Shown: piece by piece, positions 1-7,630 of the stretch
How the letters are laid out: every line of letters starts with the position of its first letter
Position numbering within the stretch: position 1 is the stretch's first letter
Source: Microcaldota archaeon
Lineage (GTDB): Archaea > Micrarchaeota > Micrarchaeia > Micrarchaeales > Micrarchaeaceae
Direction of reading: 5' to 3'
Length of the DNA stretch: 64,000 nucleotides
Assembly: GCA_021811435.1 (NCBI GenBank)
Contig: JAJZOR010000001.1
Span: forward strand, 78,541 to 142,540
The notes under the pieces: generated by a model
The model's input: the letters and a program-made list of their open reading frames with translations, nothing else
What the model was told of the DNA's origin: nothing
Databases searched by the model: none
Program-made: the position numbers and the translations under genes

Positions 1-174
1 CAGGGAATCTTCGAGCCGACGATAGTCAAGCAGCAGGCGGTGTTCAGCGCAAGCGAGGCCGCTGAGATAATACTCAGGATAGACGACATGATAAGCTCGA
101 AGGGCAAGGGCCCCGCAGGCGGCCCGGGAGGGCCTGGAGGCATGGGCGGCATGGGCGGCGGGGACATGGAATGA
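1..174 (+). CDS. Thermosome (group II chaperonin) subunit, C-terminal end
   Basis: The window opens inside this gene; only the last 57 codons are present. The visible part has the chaperonin ending in which an apical/equatorial segment with [18 protein letters not shown] is followed by a flexible tail of Gly, Pro and Met ([18 protein letters not shown]). This Gly-Met-rich tail is typical of group II chaperonins, where it projects into the folding chamber. Thermosomes fold cytosolic proteins using ATP in an eight- or nine-membered double ring. The subunit type cannot be decided from the tail. A T-rich stretch follows directly after the stop codon. Confidence 0.9.
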   Translation, partial: QGIFEPTIVKQQAVFSASEAAEIILRIDDMISSKGKGPAGGPGGPGGMGGMGGGDME

Positions 175-189
175 CGGATTAGCCGCCAT

Positions 190-243
190 TCCTTTTTCTT
201 ATCTTTCTTCTTTTAGTTTTACTGCACTTTTTCTTTATGTTTT
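190..243 (+). terminator. T-rich probable transcription terminator after thermosome
   Basis: Fifteen bases after the thermosome stop, the plus strand carries several runs of T (CTTTTTCTT, TTCTTCTTTT, CTTTTTCTTT) over about 50 bases. Archaeal RNA polymerase terminates at T tracts on the non-template strand, often without a hairpin. No strong stem was seen here, so this is inferred from base composition and position only. Confidence 0.45.
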
Positions 244-347
244 GTATTGATATGTGAGACTTGCTTTTCCACAGCCGCACGGATTCATGCCCGGCCTCTT
301 GGCAACGTAACGCTATTAGGCTTTTGCTAACAGATGGATTTGATTAC

Positions 348-860
348 ATGGCTGCACCTTATACAATTGTTGCTGCGCTGCTGGTGATAATTATAATAGC
401 GGTAGCGGGTTTGTTTGCGGCTGGGGTATTCAAGCAAAGCGGCCCTTCTGCGCAGCAGACCACCGCATTAAACGCGCAGAATCACACGCAAACCAGCATA
501 CAAACGACAACGGTGGAGCAAGCCGCGGAAGCAGGGTTCGTTGCAAGCGCTAACGGCACCTCTTGCGGAGGCTTCACTATAAACGCGACCGCGCCGAATG
601 TGAGTTTGAAGAGGAGCTGCGTCTGGGCGGGCGGGGCGCTGAATATTTCTATCATAGGCGGCGACTGGAACTCCTCTCTTACGCTCTCTAATGCGGGCGG
701 ATACAGCGCCACCTTCTATGGAGCGCCTTGCGCAACAATGTACAGCGGGGGCAATTACAGCGCGGGAACGTACGGCTTACGGTACAATGCCTCTGTTACG
801 CGGCAGCGGCCAAGTTGCGGCAACTACACCATGGCATCGATAGTTGCACTGAAACCGTAG
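348..860 (+). CDS. Membrane-anchored surface protein, unknown function
   Basis: A 170-residue protein that I do not recognise. Counting from the ATG at 348, residues 5-27 form a hydrophobic segment (YTIVAALLVIIIIAVAGLFA), so the protein is held in the membrane by its N-terminus. The rest is rich in Ser, Thr, Gly and Asn, with many N-x-S/T sequons (such as NAT, NVS, NIS, NSS, NYT) and four Cys that could form disulphides outside the cell. The reading frame also extends back to a TTG at 261, but that would put a hydrophilic, Cys-containing leader before the membrane segment, so 348 is preferred. It stands alone between the thermosome and tmk. Confidence 0.6.
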   Translation: MAAPYTIVAALLVIIIIAVAGLFAAGVFKQSGPSAQQTTALNAQNHTQTSIQTTTVEQAAEAGFVASANGTSCGGFTINATAPNVSLKRSCVWAGGALNISIIGGDWNSSLTLSNAGGYSATFYGAPCATMYSGGNYSAGTYGLRYNASVTRQRPSCGNYTMASIVALKP

Positions 861-979
861 GATTCGGTTGGGGGAGCGGGCCGAGGTTACACGTGCTAGG
901 CATGCTTTGGCACGCTATGTCGAGTTCTCCTTACTTTCTTTTTGTATGATAGGCGTTGTGGCCGTTCTGCCCTATCGGC

Positions 980-995
980 ATAAAGGTTTTTATCC
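980..995 (+). promoter_or_regulatory. Possible TATA promoter of the tmk block
   Basis: An AT-rich element of the form AAAGGTTTTTATCC lies about 70 bases before tmk, in an otherwise GC-rich gap. It resembles an archaeal BRE plus TATA box and would place the transcript start near 1010-1020, leaving a leader of 40-50 bases with the Shine-Dalgarno sequence at its end. This is inferred from sequence pattern only. Confidence 0.35.
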
Positions 996-1061
996 TTTGT
1001 ACAACAATTGTAGTATCGCTGCTTAACCATCAGCTAAGTTGAGGCACTAATAGGGGATTAG

Positions 1062-1661
1062 ACGCTAATAGCATTCGAAGGCATAGACGGATCGGGCAAG
1101 TCGACGCAGGCCAAGCTGCTGGCGGAGCATCTGGCCAGGCTAGGGGTGAAGGTTGAACTCACCAGGGAGCCCACGCGGGACGGCAATGCCGGAATACTGC
1201 TGAAGAGGGAGCTCGGCAGCGTGGAGCGCGCTCCGGACGCCAGGTACCTGCAGCTGCTCTTCGTCGCCGACAGGGCATGGCATGTGGCCAACTTCATAGC
1301 ACCCAAGGCAAGCGACGGGTCGGTAATAATAACTGACAGGTACGTAGACTCTACCAGGGCTTACGGAGCCGCATCTGGCCTGGAGATGAGATGGCTCACG
1401 CAGATAAACAGCAGATTCCCTAAGGCGGATATGACATTCATACTGGACATAACGCCCGAGGAGGCCAGCAAAAGACTGGCAGCGAGGAGCGACAAGAGGG
1501 AGATTTTCGACAACATGAAGATGTTCCGCAAACTGCGCTCGGCCTACTTCAGGATAAGCAAGGGCAGGGATGGCTATCACGTAATAGACGCCAACAGGAG
1601 CCAGGATGCTGTGCACGGCGAGATAGCGGCCATAACGGATGCCGTGCTGCAGAGGAAATGA
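1062..1661 (+). CDS. tmk: Thymidylate kinase (dTMP kinase), apparent ACG start
   Basis: Phosphorylates dTMP to dTDP. With the first codon at 1062 the protein is 199 residues, normal for the family. It begins x-LIAFEGIDGSGKST, the standard Tmk N-terminus, with the P-loop at residues 7-14. The TREPT and DRYVDST motifs follow. The frame is closed by TAG at 1059-1061, and there is no ATG, GTG or TTG before the P-loop; the first ATG at 1146 would remove it. The codon in the expected Met position is ACG, preceded by GGGGATTAG, which has the same geometry as the ribosome sites of neighbouring genes. Either ACG is the start or the start codon has mutated. It heads the kinase and ribosomal protein block. 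Confidence 0.85.
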   Translation, partial: TLIAFEGIDGSGKSTQAKLLAEHLARLGVKVELTREPTRDGNAGILLKRELGSVERAPDARYLQLLFVADRAWHVANFIAPKASDGSVIITDRYVDSTRAYGAASGLEMRWLTQINSRFPKADMTFILDITPEEASKRLAARSDKREIFDNMKMFRKLRSAYFRISKGRDGYHVIDANRSQDAVHGEIAAITDAVLQRK

Positions 1662-1744
1662 AGCGATAACGGCGTCTAGCTTCATGAAGTAGCTGGTATT
1701 GTTTAGGCAGGCGTTTGTACAGCTTGATGATTTGGGTGCCGCGA

Positions 1745-2326
1745 ATGGCGAACAAGATAATTTTGGTCACCGGAACCCCGGGGGCGGGAAAGACTTCAGT
1801 GATAACGCAGAGCAAGAAGATTACAGGAGTAAAGTATGAAGACGTTATCGTGGGGACGCTGATGGAGCGCATAGCAAAGGAGAAGGGTTGGGCAAAGGAC
1901 AGGGACGAGCTGCGGTACCTCTCCAACGATAGGATAGCAGAGCTCAGGGAGGCCACATTTTCGGCCATAGCTGGCATGGAAGGCAACATAGTGGTAGACA
2001 CGCACGCGTCCATAGAGCAGAGGGGGAGGTATGTGCCCGGCCTGCCTGCGGGGGACACCATGCTGCTGAAGGGCGGCCTGAAGGCCATAGTGTGCGTAGA
2101 CTCCAGCACTGACGACATACTCATGAGGAGGGCAGGCGACAGCAACAGGAAGCGCGAGGTCGAGGACGCGAGGCTGATCGACATGCAGCGTATAATAAAC
2201 CTTTCCTCTCTAACATACTACGCTTTGAAGCTCAACATCCCGCTCTATGTGATAGAAAACAAGCAGGACATGCTCGAGACCACGGTAAAGAGGTTCGCCG
2301 AGGTCCTAAGCGAAGTATTCAAGTGA
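1745..2326 (+). CDS. adkA: Adenylate kinase, archaeal AdkA type
   Basis: Interconverts ATP + AMP and 2 ADP. The 193-residue protein has the P-loop GTPGAGKT at residues 10-17 and the archaeal AdkA layout (VDTHASI and a short Arg-containing stretch DDILMRR) rather than the bacterial long-lid form; archaeal AdkA proteins are typically trimeric. The ATG at 1745 is chosen over upstream in-frame ATGs because GGGTGCC sits at the right distance before it. In many archaea adkA lies between secY and a DUF106 gene. Here the DUF106 gene follows after 13 bases, but secY has moved to 22552-24024. Confidence 0.93.
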   Translation: MANKIILVTGTPGAGKTSVITQSKKITGVKYEDVIVGTLMERIAKEKGWAKDRDELRYLSNDRIAELREATFSAIAGMEGNIVVDTHASIEQRGRYVPGLPAGDTMLLKGGLKAIVCVDSSTDDILMRRAGDSNRKREVEDARLIDMQRIINLSSLTYYALKLNIPLYVIENKQDMLETTVKRFAEVLSEVFK

Positions 2327-2339
2327 TATAGGCGATTAG

Positions 2340-3434
2340 TTGCAACTCCCTTTAGCACAGATGCCCGCCGCTACGGAGGCCACCATATTGGCCATAGGAC
2401 TCCTGTATCTCGGATTGACCTTGACGCTGCAGAGGAAGCTCGTCAACGTCAACAGGATGAGGGAGCTCAGGATGAAGATGAGCGACCTGAACAAGGAGCT
2501 CAAAGAGATGATGAAGAACAAGGCATCGCAGGAGGCGATAATGGCAAAGAACAAGGAGCTGATGCCGATAGCCGCGGAGCAGATGCGAAGCTCCCTCAAG
2601 CCAATGCTCATAATACCGCTTTTCTTCATACTGTACTATTATCTGCTGCCGCTGTACTTCGGCGGCGTGACCGTGACAATAAACGGCGTTGCCTATCCTA
2701 CGCCATACGTGCTGGCGGTGAACAGATCGCTTTCCTATAATTATTCGTTCGGGCAGGCCCCCACGCAGACTATGTTCGGATTGAGCGTAGGTGATTACGA
2801 GTTCTCGCACGTGCACAATGGATGCGCACCAAATTCGAACGGGGCTAAAGGCGGGATAGCGAACGGCTCAATAACTTCCAATTGTACCATAGAGGGATTT
2901 TACGGCGTAAACGGCGTAACTTTCGGGACTAACATAAACGACAACTATGTCTCCAACGGCATCGTGCTGAACGTTTCCTACGCAGGCACTGATTATTCGT
3001 ATCTGAACAATGAGCTGCCGCTTACATTCGGATCCGGGTCCGGCGCTGTTCATTATTCTTATGCCCAAAACGTCAGGACCGCAGAAGGCGCTTATGATTT
3101 CGCATACGCGGCCGGATGCGGTTACAACTCGACTGCGGCTTCAGGCGAGGTCAACCTGACAGGCAGGGCCAGCCCATGTTCCGTTATAGGGTACTACGAT
3201 CCAGTTGGAGGAAGCAGTGCGGCCGCGCAGCAGTCCACCTATTACGTGACTTTTATAGGGAACGTAGGCGAGAGTACAGGGGTGGCGGTGCTGCTGATCC
3301 CGCTCAACTACCAGAGCCTGTTCTTTTACCCGGTGTTCGTGCTCGGCCTCATAGCATCGCTCGTCATAATGAAGTATGACGGCAATAAGATAAAGCAGAT
3401 GAAGGCGGCAAAGGACGCAGCGACGAAGCAGTAG
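2340..3434 (+). CDS. DUF106 / EMC3-like membrane insertase with large external insert
   Basis: A 364-residue relative of the archaeal DUF106 proteins, members of the Oxa1/EMC3/TMCO1 superfamily that help insert membrane proteins. A first membrane helix (about residues 9-30) is followed by a charged coiled coil (34-85), a second helix (88-108) and a last helix (about 318-346) with a basic tail. This is the family pattern. Unusually, about 200 residues lie between the second and third helices. They are rich in Ser, Gly, Asn and Tyr, with several N-x-S/T sequons and paired Cys, and should face outward. Start is TTG at 2340 with GGCGATT three bases before it. It sits in the usual adkA-DUF106-L34e order. 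Confidence 0.8.
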   Translation: MQLPLAQMPAATEATILAIGLLYLGLTLTLQRKLVNVNRMRELRMKMSDLNKELKEMMKNKASQEAIMAKNKELMPIAAEQMRSSLKPMLIIPLFFILYYYLLPLYFGGVTVTINGVAYPTPYVLAVNRSLSYNYSFGQAPTQTMFGLSVGDYEFSHVHNGCAPNSNGAKGGIANGSITSNCTIEGFYGVNGVTFGTNINDNYVSNGIVLNVSYAGTDYSYLNNELPLTFGSGSGAVHYSYAQNVRTAEGAYDFAYAAGCGYNSTAASGEVNLTGRASPCSVIGYYDPVGGSSAAAQQSTYYVTFIGNVGESTGVAVLLIPLNYQSLFFYPVFVLGLIASLVIMKYDGNKIKQMKAAKDAATKQ

Positions 3435-3677
3435 GGCATTGGGCTGCTCGTATATGGAAACGCCGCACAGGATCAGCTGACCAACTTCGTAGATACGCAG
3501 ATGAATGAGCTGCAAGGCTGACGATACACTGGTTTACTTTGATTTTTCACGCGCTGGTCTTTGGTTACGACTGTATCTGCGAAGCCTGATTATTAATTTT
3601 GTAGGCAGGGATTTCGCTAATATCTAAATACGTTTCTCTTGTAATATAAGTACGCATTTTCGAATCTGGTGTTTAAC

Positions 3678-3995
3678 TTGCCGAAACCGATGCATAGGTC
3701 GCACAGCGTAAAGAAAGTCAACAGGATAACGTCTAAGAAGAGGAATGTCGTCCATTACAGGAGGGCCAGCCCTTCGCAGCCGCACTGCGCGATATGCAGC
3801 GCGGAGCTGAACGGGATAAGCGCAAGCGGCGGCAAATCGCGGAGGAGCAACAGCAGGCTCTTCGGCGGGGTCCTTTGCGCAGGCTGCACCTCTGAGATAA
3901 TAACGCTTGGAAGCAGGGTCGAGCAGGGGGACATGAAGCTCAACGACATAGGCATGAAGCAGCGCAGGTACGTGCTGCAGCTTGTCGCTCACTGA
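3678..3995 (+). CDS. rpl34e: Large-subunit ribosomal protein L34e
   Basis: A 105-residue component of the 50S subunit found in archaea and eukaryotes. It shows the basic N-terminus PKPMHRSHSVKK, the VVHYRR motif, and two Cys pairs (CAIC and CAGC) that form a zinc ribbon. A TTG at 3678 is taken as the start because it is preceded by GGTGTTT at the normal distance and gives the usual family N-terminus; a GTG at 3669 would place the Shine-Dalgarno inside the start. It continues the conserved DUF106-L34e-cmk-L14e order. Confidence 0.92.
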   Translation: MPKPMHRSHSVKKVNRITSKKRNVVHYRRASPSQPHCAICSAELNGISASGGKSRRSNSRLFGGVLCAGCTSEIITLGSRVEQGDMKLNDIGMKQRRYVLQLVAH

Positions 3996-4007
3996 GTGGG
4001 GAATTGG

Positions 4008-4532
4008 ATGATACGGATCTGTCTGGCCGGTTTGAGCGGGAGCGGGAAGACCACGCTTGGGGAGATGCTGGCGGAGGAGCTCAATATAGAGCACATACAG
4101 AAATCATACAAGGACGTGACCAGGGACGAGAAGGACCTGCTGCACATGCAGAAGACGGTAACCAGGACTTACGAGAAGGACTTCGACAAGCAGGTGATCA
4201 TGATGGCCAGGGGGAAGAACTGCGTCATAAGCACGTGGCTGTCCGCATGGTTCATAAAGGACGCGACGCTGAGGGTGTGGCTGAATGCCAGCCACAAGGA
4301 GAGGGCCAAGCGGCTGATGAAGCTGAAGCAGAAGGGCAAGGCATTCATAGAGACTTACCTGCATGAGAAGGACCAGGGGAACGTGAAGCGCTGGCAGAGG
4401 GTCTACGGAGTCGACCTGAAGGACCACTCGATATTCGACATAGAGCTTAACACTGAGATGTTCACGCCGCAGGAGATGGTGGAGATAATATCGATGATCG
4501 CGCTCGCAAGGGACAAGAAGAGATTCGCTTAA
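4008..4532 (+). CDS. cmk: Cytidylate kinase, archaeal type
   Basis: Transfers phosphate from ATP to CMP or dCMP. The 174-residue protein carries the P-loop GLSGSGKT at residues 8-15, close to the N-terminus, and the compact archaeal Cmk layout with STWLSAWF and a Lys-rich C-terminal half. The ATG at 4008 follows GTGGGGAATTGG. It lies 12 bases after L34e and 9 bases before L14e, as in many archaea, so the four genes are probably cotranscribed. Confidence 0.9.
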   Translation: MIRICLAGLSGSGKTTLGEMLAEELNIEHIQKSYKDVTRDEKDLLHMQKTVTRTYEKDFDKQVIMMARGKNCVISTWLSAWFIKDATLRVWLNASHKERAKRLMKLKQKGKAFIETYLHEKDQGNVKRWQRVYGVDLKDHSIFDIELNTEMFTPQEMVEIISMIALARDKKRFA

Positions 4533-4541
4533 GGTGTTCAT

Positions 4542-4796
4542 ATGCTATTGGAAGTCGGAAGAGTTTGCATAAAGAAGTATGGCAGGGATGCTGGGAAGCG
4601 GGCCGTGATAACCAAGCTGCGCGGGGACGGCTTCGTGGACATAGTGACCTCTGCAAGGCCCAGGGGCAGGAGATGCAACCCCAGGCACTTGGAGTTCCTG
4701 AACGAGATGGTCGATGTTAAGGACAATGCCCTACTTGGCAAGGCGCTGGAACTCGAGGAGAAGGCGCCGCATCCGGCACCGAAGCAGCAGAAGTAG
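4542..4796 (+). CDS. rpl14e: Large-subunit ribosomal protein L14e
   Basis: A short 84-residue RNA-binding ribosomal protein with the KOW-like start (LEVGRVCIKKYGRDAGKRAVI) typical of L14e. A strong ribosome site GGTGTTC precedes the ATG by three bases. The C-terminal tail (LELEEKAPHPAPKQQK) is low-complexity. It closes the kinase and ribosomal block; the neighbour beyond it is on the opposite strand. Confidence 0.9.
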   Translation: MLLEVGRVCIKKYGRDAGKRAVITKLRGDGFVDIVTSARPRGRRCNPRHLEFLNEMVDVKDNALLGKALELEEKAPHPAPKQQK

Positions 4797-4864
4797 GCCA
4801 AGGGATAGCTGCGTTGCTGCGGCTACTTATCCTTTAATCCGATAGGCATGTAGCCGATTCCGGG

Positions 4865-5977
4865 CTAGGCGATTTCCGCGCTCTTTGTCTTGTCTGCACC
4901 GCGCTTGGCCTTCACAGTGCTCTGCTGCGCCGCGGCATTGCGCTCGGCAAGGTAATGGGAGAGCTTATGCTCCTCGCTTGCGAGCTGGTCCTGGGCGATG
5001 TCTAGCTGGGAGCGCGACTTCGAGACATAGTCGTCCAATTCCTTGATCCCGACCTTGAGCGCAGCCTCGTCCTCCTTGCTCAGGCTTATCACGCCGTTCT
5101 TGGCGTCGTCCAGCTTCTTGAGCCTGCGCTTCTCCTCCTCGCCCGCCATCTTGACCTGCAGCTTCAGCGTCACTACCTCGAATGCGGCGTAAGCTACAGG
5201 AAGCAGGCTCTTTACATAATCGTTGGTCGCTTTATCCATGTCGGTAGGCCTGAGCGACTTGTGTAGCAGGGTAGGCGTCTTTTCCGTCCCGTTGACGTCC
5301 CATTCGTAGACCGGCCAGCCGACGCCCTTGTTCTTGTCTATGAATGTCTGTATGAGCGCGTAGTTGATTGCGACCGCGTCCTCCCTGGCCCTGCCCTTGT
5401 AGTCAGGATAGTTCTTGAGTATCTCATCGAGCACCATCTGCGAGCGCGGATCCGGCCCTACGGCCACGCTCTCGCCATACCCCAGCCTTATGAAGTCTGC
5501 TATAGGCGACGCTACCAGTTCCACCGACTCCTCCATGTGGTCTGGGTCCTTTATCTTGAAGATGGGCTTGGGGACGTAGTCCATGCCGAGCTCTGTCTTG
5601 AAAGTCTTCACCGCGCCGTTGGAGTTCATTGAGACGAGCAGCGTGGCATACCGCCCCTCGGGCGGTTGGCCCAGAAGCGATGCCCCACGATTCGCATCGT
5701 CCTTGAGCTTCGCGGTGACCGCACGCAGACCAGAATTTACATCCGCTATATGAGCGTCAAGGTCATCGTTCGGGTACTTGGCTAGGACGTCGCGTATTAC
5801 TTGGATGCCCATCATGGCAACGTCCAGGTCGCCTGCCATCTGTACTATCACGTTTGTGCCTGGTATCTGGACTATCTTCTTGAAGTCCTCGGCGTAATCG
5901 TCCAGCCATATCGATACCTTGCTGTCAGCAGCAATGACCCTGCCGTCCTTGTATGATACATCAGAAATGGTAGTCAT
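4865..5977 (-). CDS. Proteasome/HslV-like Ntn hydrolase with coiled-coil C-terminus
   Basis: A 370-residue protein. After removal of Met it begins TTISDVSYKDGRVIAADSKV, the start of a proteasome beta or HslV subunit. Numbering from that Thr, Thr1, Asp17 and Lys33 are all in their canonical places (AADS and DFKKIV). Further family-like segments are VIVQMAGDLDVAMMG, ATLLVSMNSNG and AVGPDPRSQMVLDEIL; the last replaces the usual G-S-G turn. Residues from about 236 to 350 form a charged, probably coiled-coil region unknown in ordinary subunits, which are about 200 residues. It probably acts as a threonine protease. There is no propeptide, as in HslV. Partner and substrate are unknown; it is transcribed alone. 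Confidence 0.65.
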   Translation of the reverse strand: MTTISDVSYKDGRVIAADSKVSIWLDDYAEDFKKIVQIPGTNVIVQMAGDLDVAMMGIQVIRDVLAKYPNDDLDAHIADVNSGLRAVTAKLKDDANRGASLLGQPPEGRYATLLVSMNSNGAVKTFKTELGMDYVPKPIFKIKDPDHMEESVELVASPIADFIRLGYGESVAVGPDPRSQMVLDEILKNYPDYKGRAREDAVAINYALIQTFIDKNKGVGWPVYEWDVNGTEKTPTLLHKSLRPTDMDKATNDYVKSLLPVAYAAFEVVTLKLQVKMAGEEEKRRLKKLDDAKNGVISLSKEDEAALKVGIKELDDYVSKSRSQLDIAQDQLASEEHKLSHYLAERNAAAQQSTVKAKRGADKTKSAEIA

Positions 5978-6083
5978 GCGATTCTACCCTGAGTTATCTA
6001 TCCTGCTTTAAGTATTTAAAAGGCTTCTATGCAGCGATCTGGCGCATTAAGCGCTTATATTGCTGCCAATCGTTACGGATAGC

Positions 6084-7253
6084 TCATCTCCTCTGCCCGG
6101 AAAGCCCGGATATGAGGCGCGCTGCGCTAGGGAAGTTGCGCTTGCCGATCAGGCCTCCATATGCAGAATTCGCGTCTGCACCTTTTCGGATCAGGAGCCT
6201 TGCCATTTCCTTGTGGCCCATTAAAGCAGCCCACATTAGCGCGCTTTGGCCCTTTTTGTCCTTCCAGTTGATGTCTGCGCCCATGTCGATTAGCAGCTTG
6301 GCGCTGGAGGTGTTGCCGTACGCCACTGAGGAGAGAAACGCAACGTTTAGCAGATTCGCTATGTGCCAGCGGATTCCTATGCTCGGGCTTATCTTCGCCG
6401 AGGTGCTGAATCCCTCTTTAGCCCTGGCGAAACTGCCCGTAAGCTCGTAATGCTCCTCGTGCTTCAGCCTTGTGTCGCTTATGCCTATATCGCACGAAAA
6501 CTTAAGCTCGCCGAATTTAACGAGCAACAGTTCCGCCTTGGCGTATGGGACGGCTTCCATGTCCGAATAGTCGGACGGGGAGAAAGGCGGCGATGCAACG
6601 GCCGGCTGCGACGCGCCGCCTCGGAATGATAGGCCGCTGCACAGGATACGCCATTCTACCATGCGCGTCATGCAGGAATTCACGAATACGTTGAAAACGC
6701 GCTCCATTGCCGATTCTATGCCGGCGCTGTTCGAGAAACTTATCGAGTCTATCCTATAGGCGCTGAAGTCGTTGTATGACTGCATAGGGCTGAAAACCGC
6801 GCCTGACTTCAATAGCAGCTTGGCAAACTCAGCATGGCCATTTGACGTTGCTATGCACAATGAGGTCCATCCCTTGCGGTCCCTCGCGTTAACCTTGGCG
6901 CCATGGCGCAGCAGGAGCCGGCCCATATCTGCGTCGCCCTCATATGCCGCCCTCATCAGTGCCGTGCCGCCGCCTATGTCTTCGGCATTCGGGTCTGCGC
7001 CGTTATCTAGTAACGTCTTTGCGATTTCGGCATAGCCGCCTTTCGCCGCTTTCATCAATGCGGTTTCGCCTATGAAATTCCCGTCGTTGACGTTTGCGCC
7101 CTGCGCTATCTCCAAGTTCGCCTCTGAGAGATTGCCGCTTATTATGGCGTTTATGAGCGGGGTATTGCCATCTGCATTCCGGTATTCCGATACGGATCCC
7201 ACGCGCTTAAGGGACGGGAACCCTTTCTGGCCAGTACTTCCACTTGGCAGCAT
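6084..7253 (-). CDS. Ankyrin-repeat protein with a central insert
   Basis: A 389-residue protein. Residues 25-155 hold four ankyrin repeats with the usual G-x-TAL-x-AA and LL-x-x-GA-x-x-N motifs (GETALMKAAKGG, GGTALMRAAYEG, GWTSLCIATSNG). Two more follow at about 315-370 (GQSALMWAALMG). Between them lie about 150 residues that do not look like ankyrin repeats and include DYSDMEAVPYAKAELLLVKF. It is likely a protein-binding scaffold; the partner is not evident. The ATG at 7253 follows GTGTG at three bases; a GTG two codons upstream lacks a site. The small zinc protein next door may be in the same transcript. Confidence 0.75.
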   Translation of the reverse strand: MLPSGSTGQKGFPSLKRVGSVSEYRNADGNTPLINAIISGNLSEANLEIAQGANVNDGNFIGETALMKAAKGGYAEIAKTLLDNGADPNAEDIGGGTALMRAAYEGDADMGRLLLRHGAKVNARDRKGWTSLCIATSNGHAEFAKLLLKSGAVFSPMQSYNDFSAYRIDSISFSNSAGIESAMERVFNVFVNSCMTRMVEWRILCSGLSFRGGASQPAVASPPFSPSDYSDMEAVPYAKAELLLVKFGELKFSCDIGISDTRLKHEEHYELTGSFARAKEGFSTSAKISPSIGIRWHIANLLNVAFLSSVAYGNTSSAKLLIDMGADINWKDKKGQSALMWAALMGHKEMARLLIRKGADANSAYGGLIGKRNFPSAARLISGLSGQRR

Positions 7254-7285
7254 GTACACACTGTGGATATTGATATCTTGGAGTA

Positions 7286-7480
7286 TCAGGCTATGGCAAT
7301 AGCGTCGACCGCCCTTTCATTCTGTTGCACCGCGGAATATTCGGGCTTGCTGCACAGGCAGCCCTCGTGCTGGCAGAGGTCCGAGTATGTAGGGTTGGTG
7401 TCGAAGTGCCATAGAGCATTCCCATGCTCAGCAACTGCATGTCCACAATTTTTGCATTGGTTTCGTTCTATGCCGGTCAT
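7286..7480 (-). CDS. Small Cys/His-rich zinc-binding protein
   Basis: A 64-residue protein whose core reads C-x2-C-G-H, then H, then a later H, then C-x-H-x-G-C-x-C, with about eight possible metal ligands. This is the pattern of a small zinc-finger protein. The ATG at 7480 has GGCGATC just before it. It ends 32 bases before the ankyrin gene on the same strand. I do not know a function; binding of nucleic acid or protein is a guess. Confidence 0.55.
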   Translation of the reverse strand: MTGIERNQCKNCGHAVAEHGNALWHFDTNPTYSDLCQHEGCLCSKPEYSAVQQNERAVDAIAIA

Positions 7481-7630
7481 CTCGATCGCCTGAAGCCATA
7501 AACGCAACAACAGTATTAGATTGCACTCTCATTAAAGGTTTTTATCGCTATCTATTGGAAACGGTTTCTTGGATAAATGGGTTGGGCGCCTTTCGCCTGT
7601 TTCTGCAACTGCGTATGCTCCGGAATGCGG

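Noticed and set aside
1062..1661. tmk as a 5'-truncated pseudogene starting at ATG 1146
   Set aside because: The coding sequence upstream is fully conserved, including the P-loop, and the ribosome site is in the right place. Decay would not preserve this.
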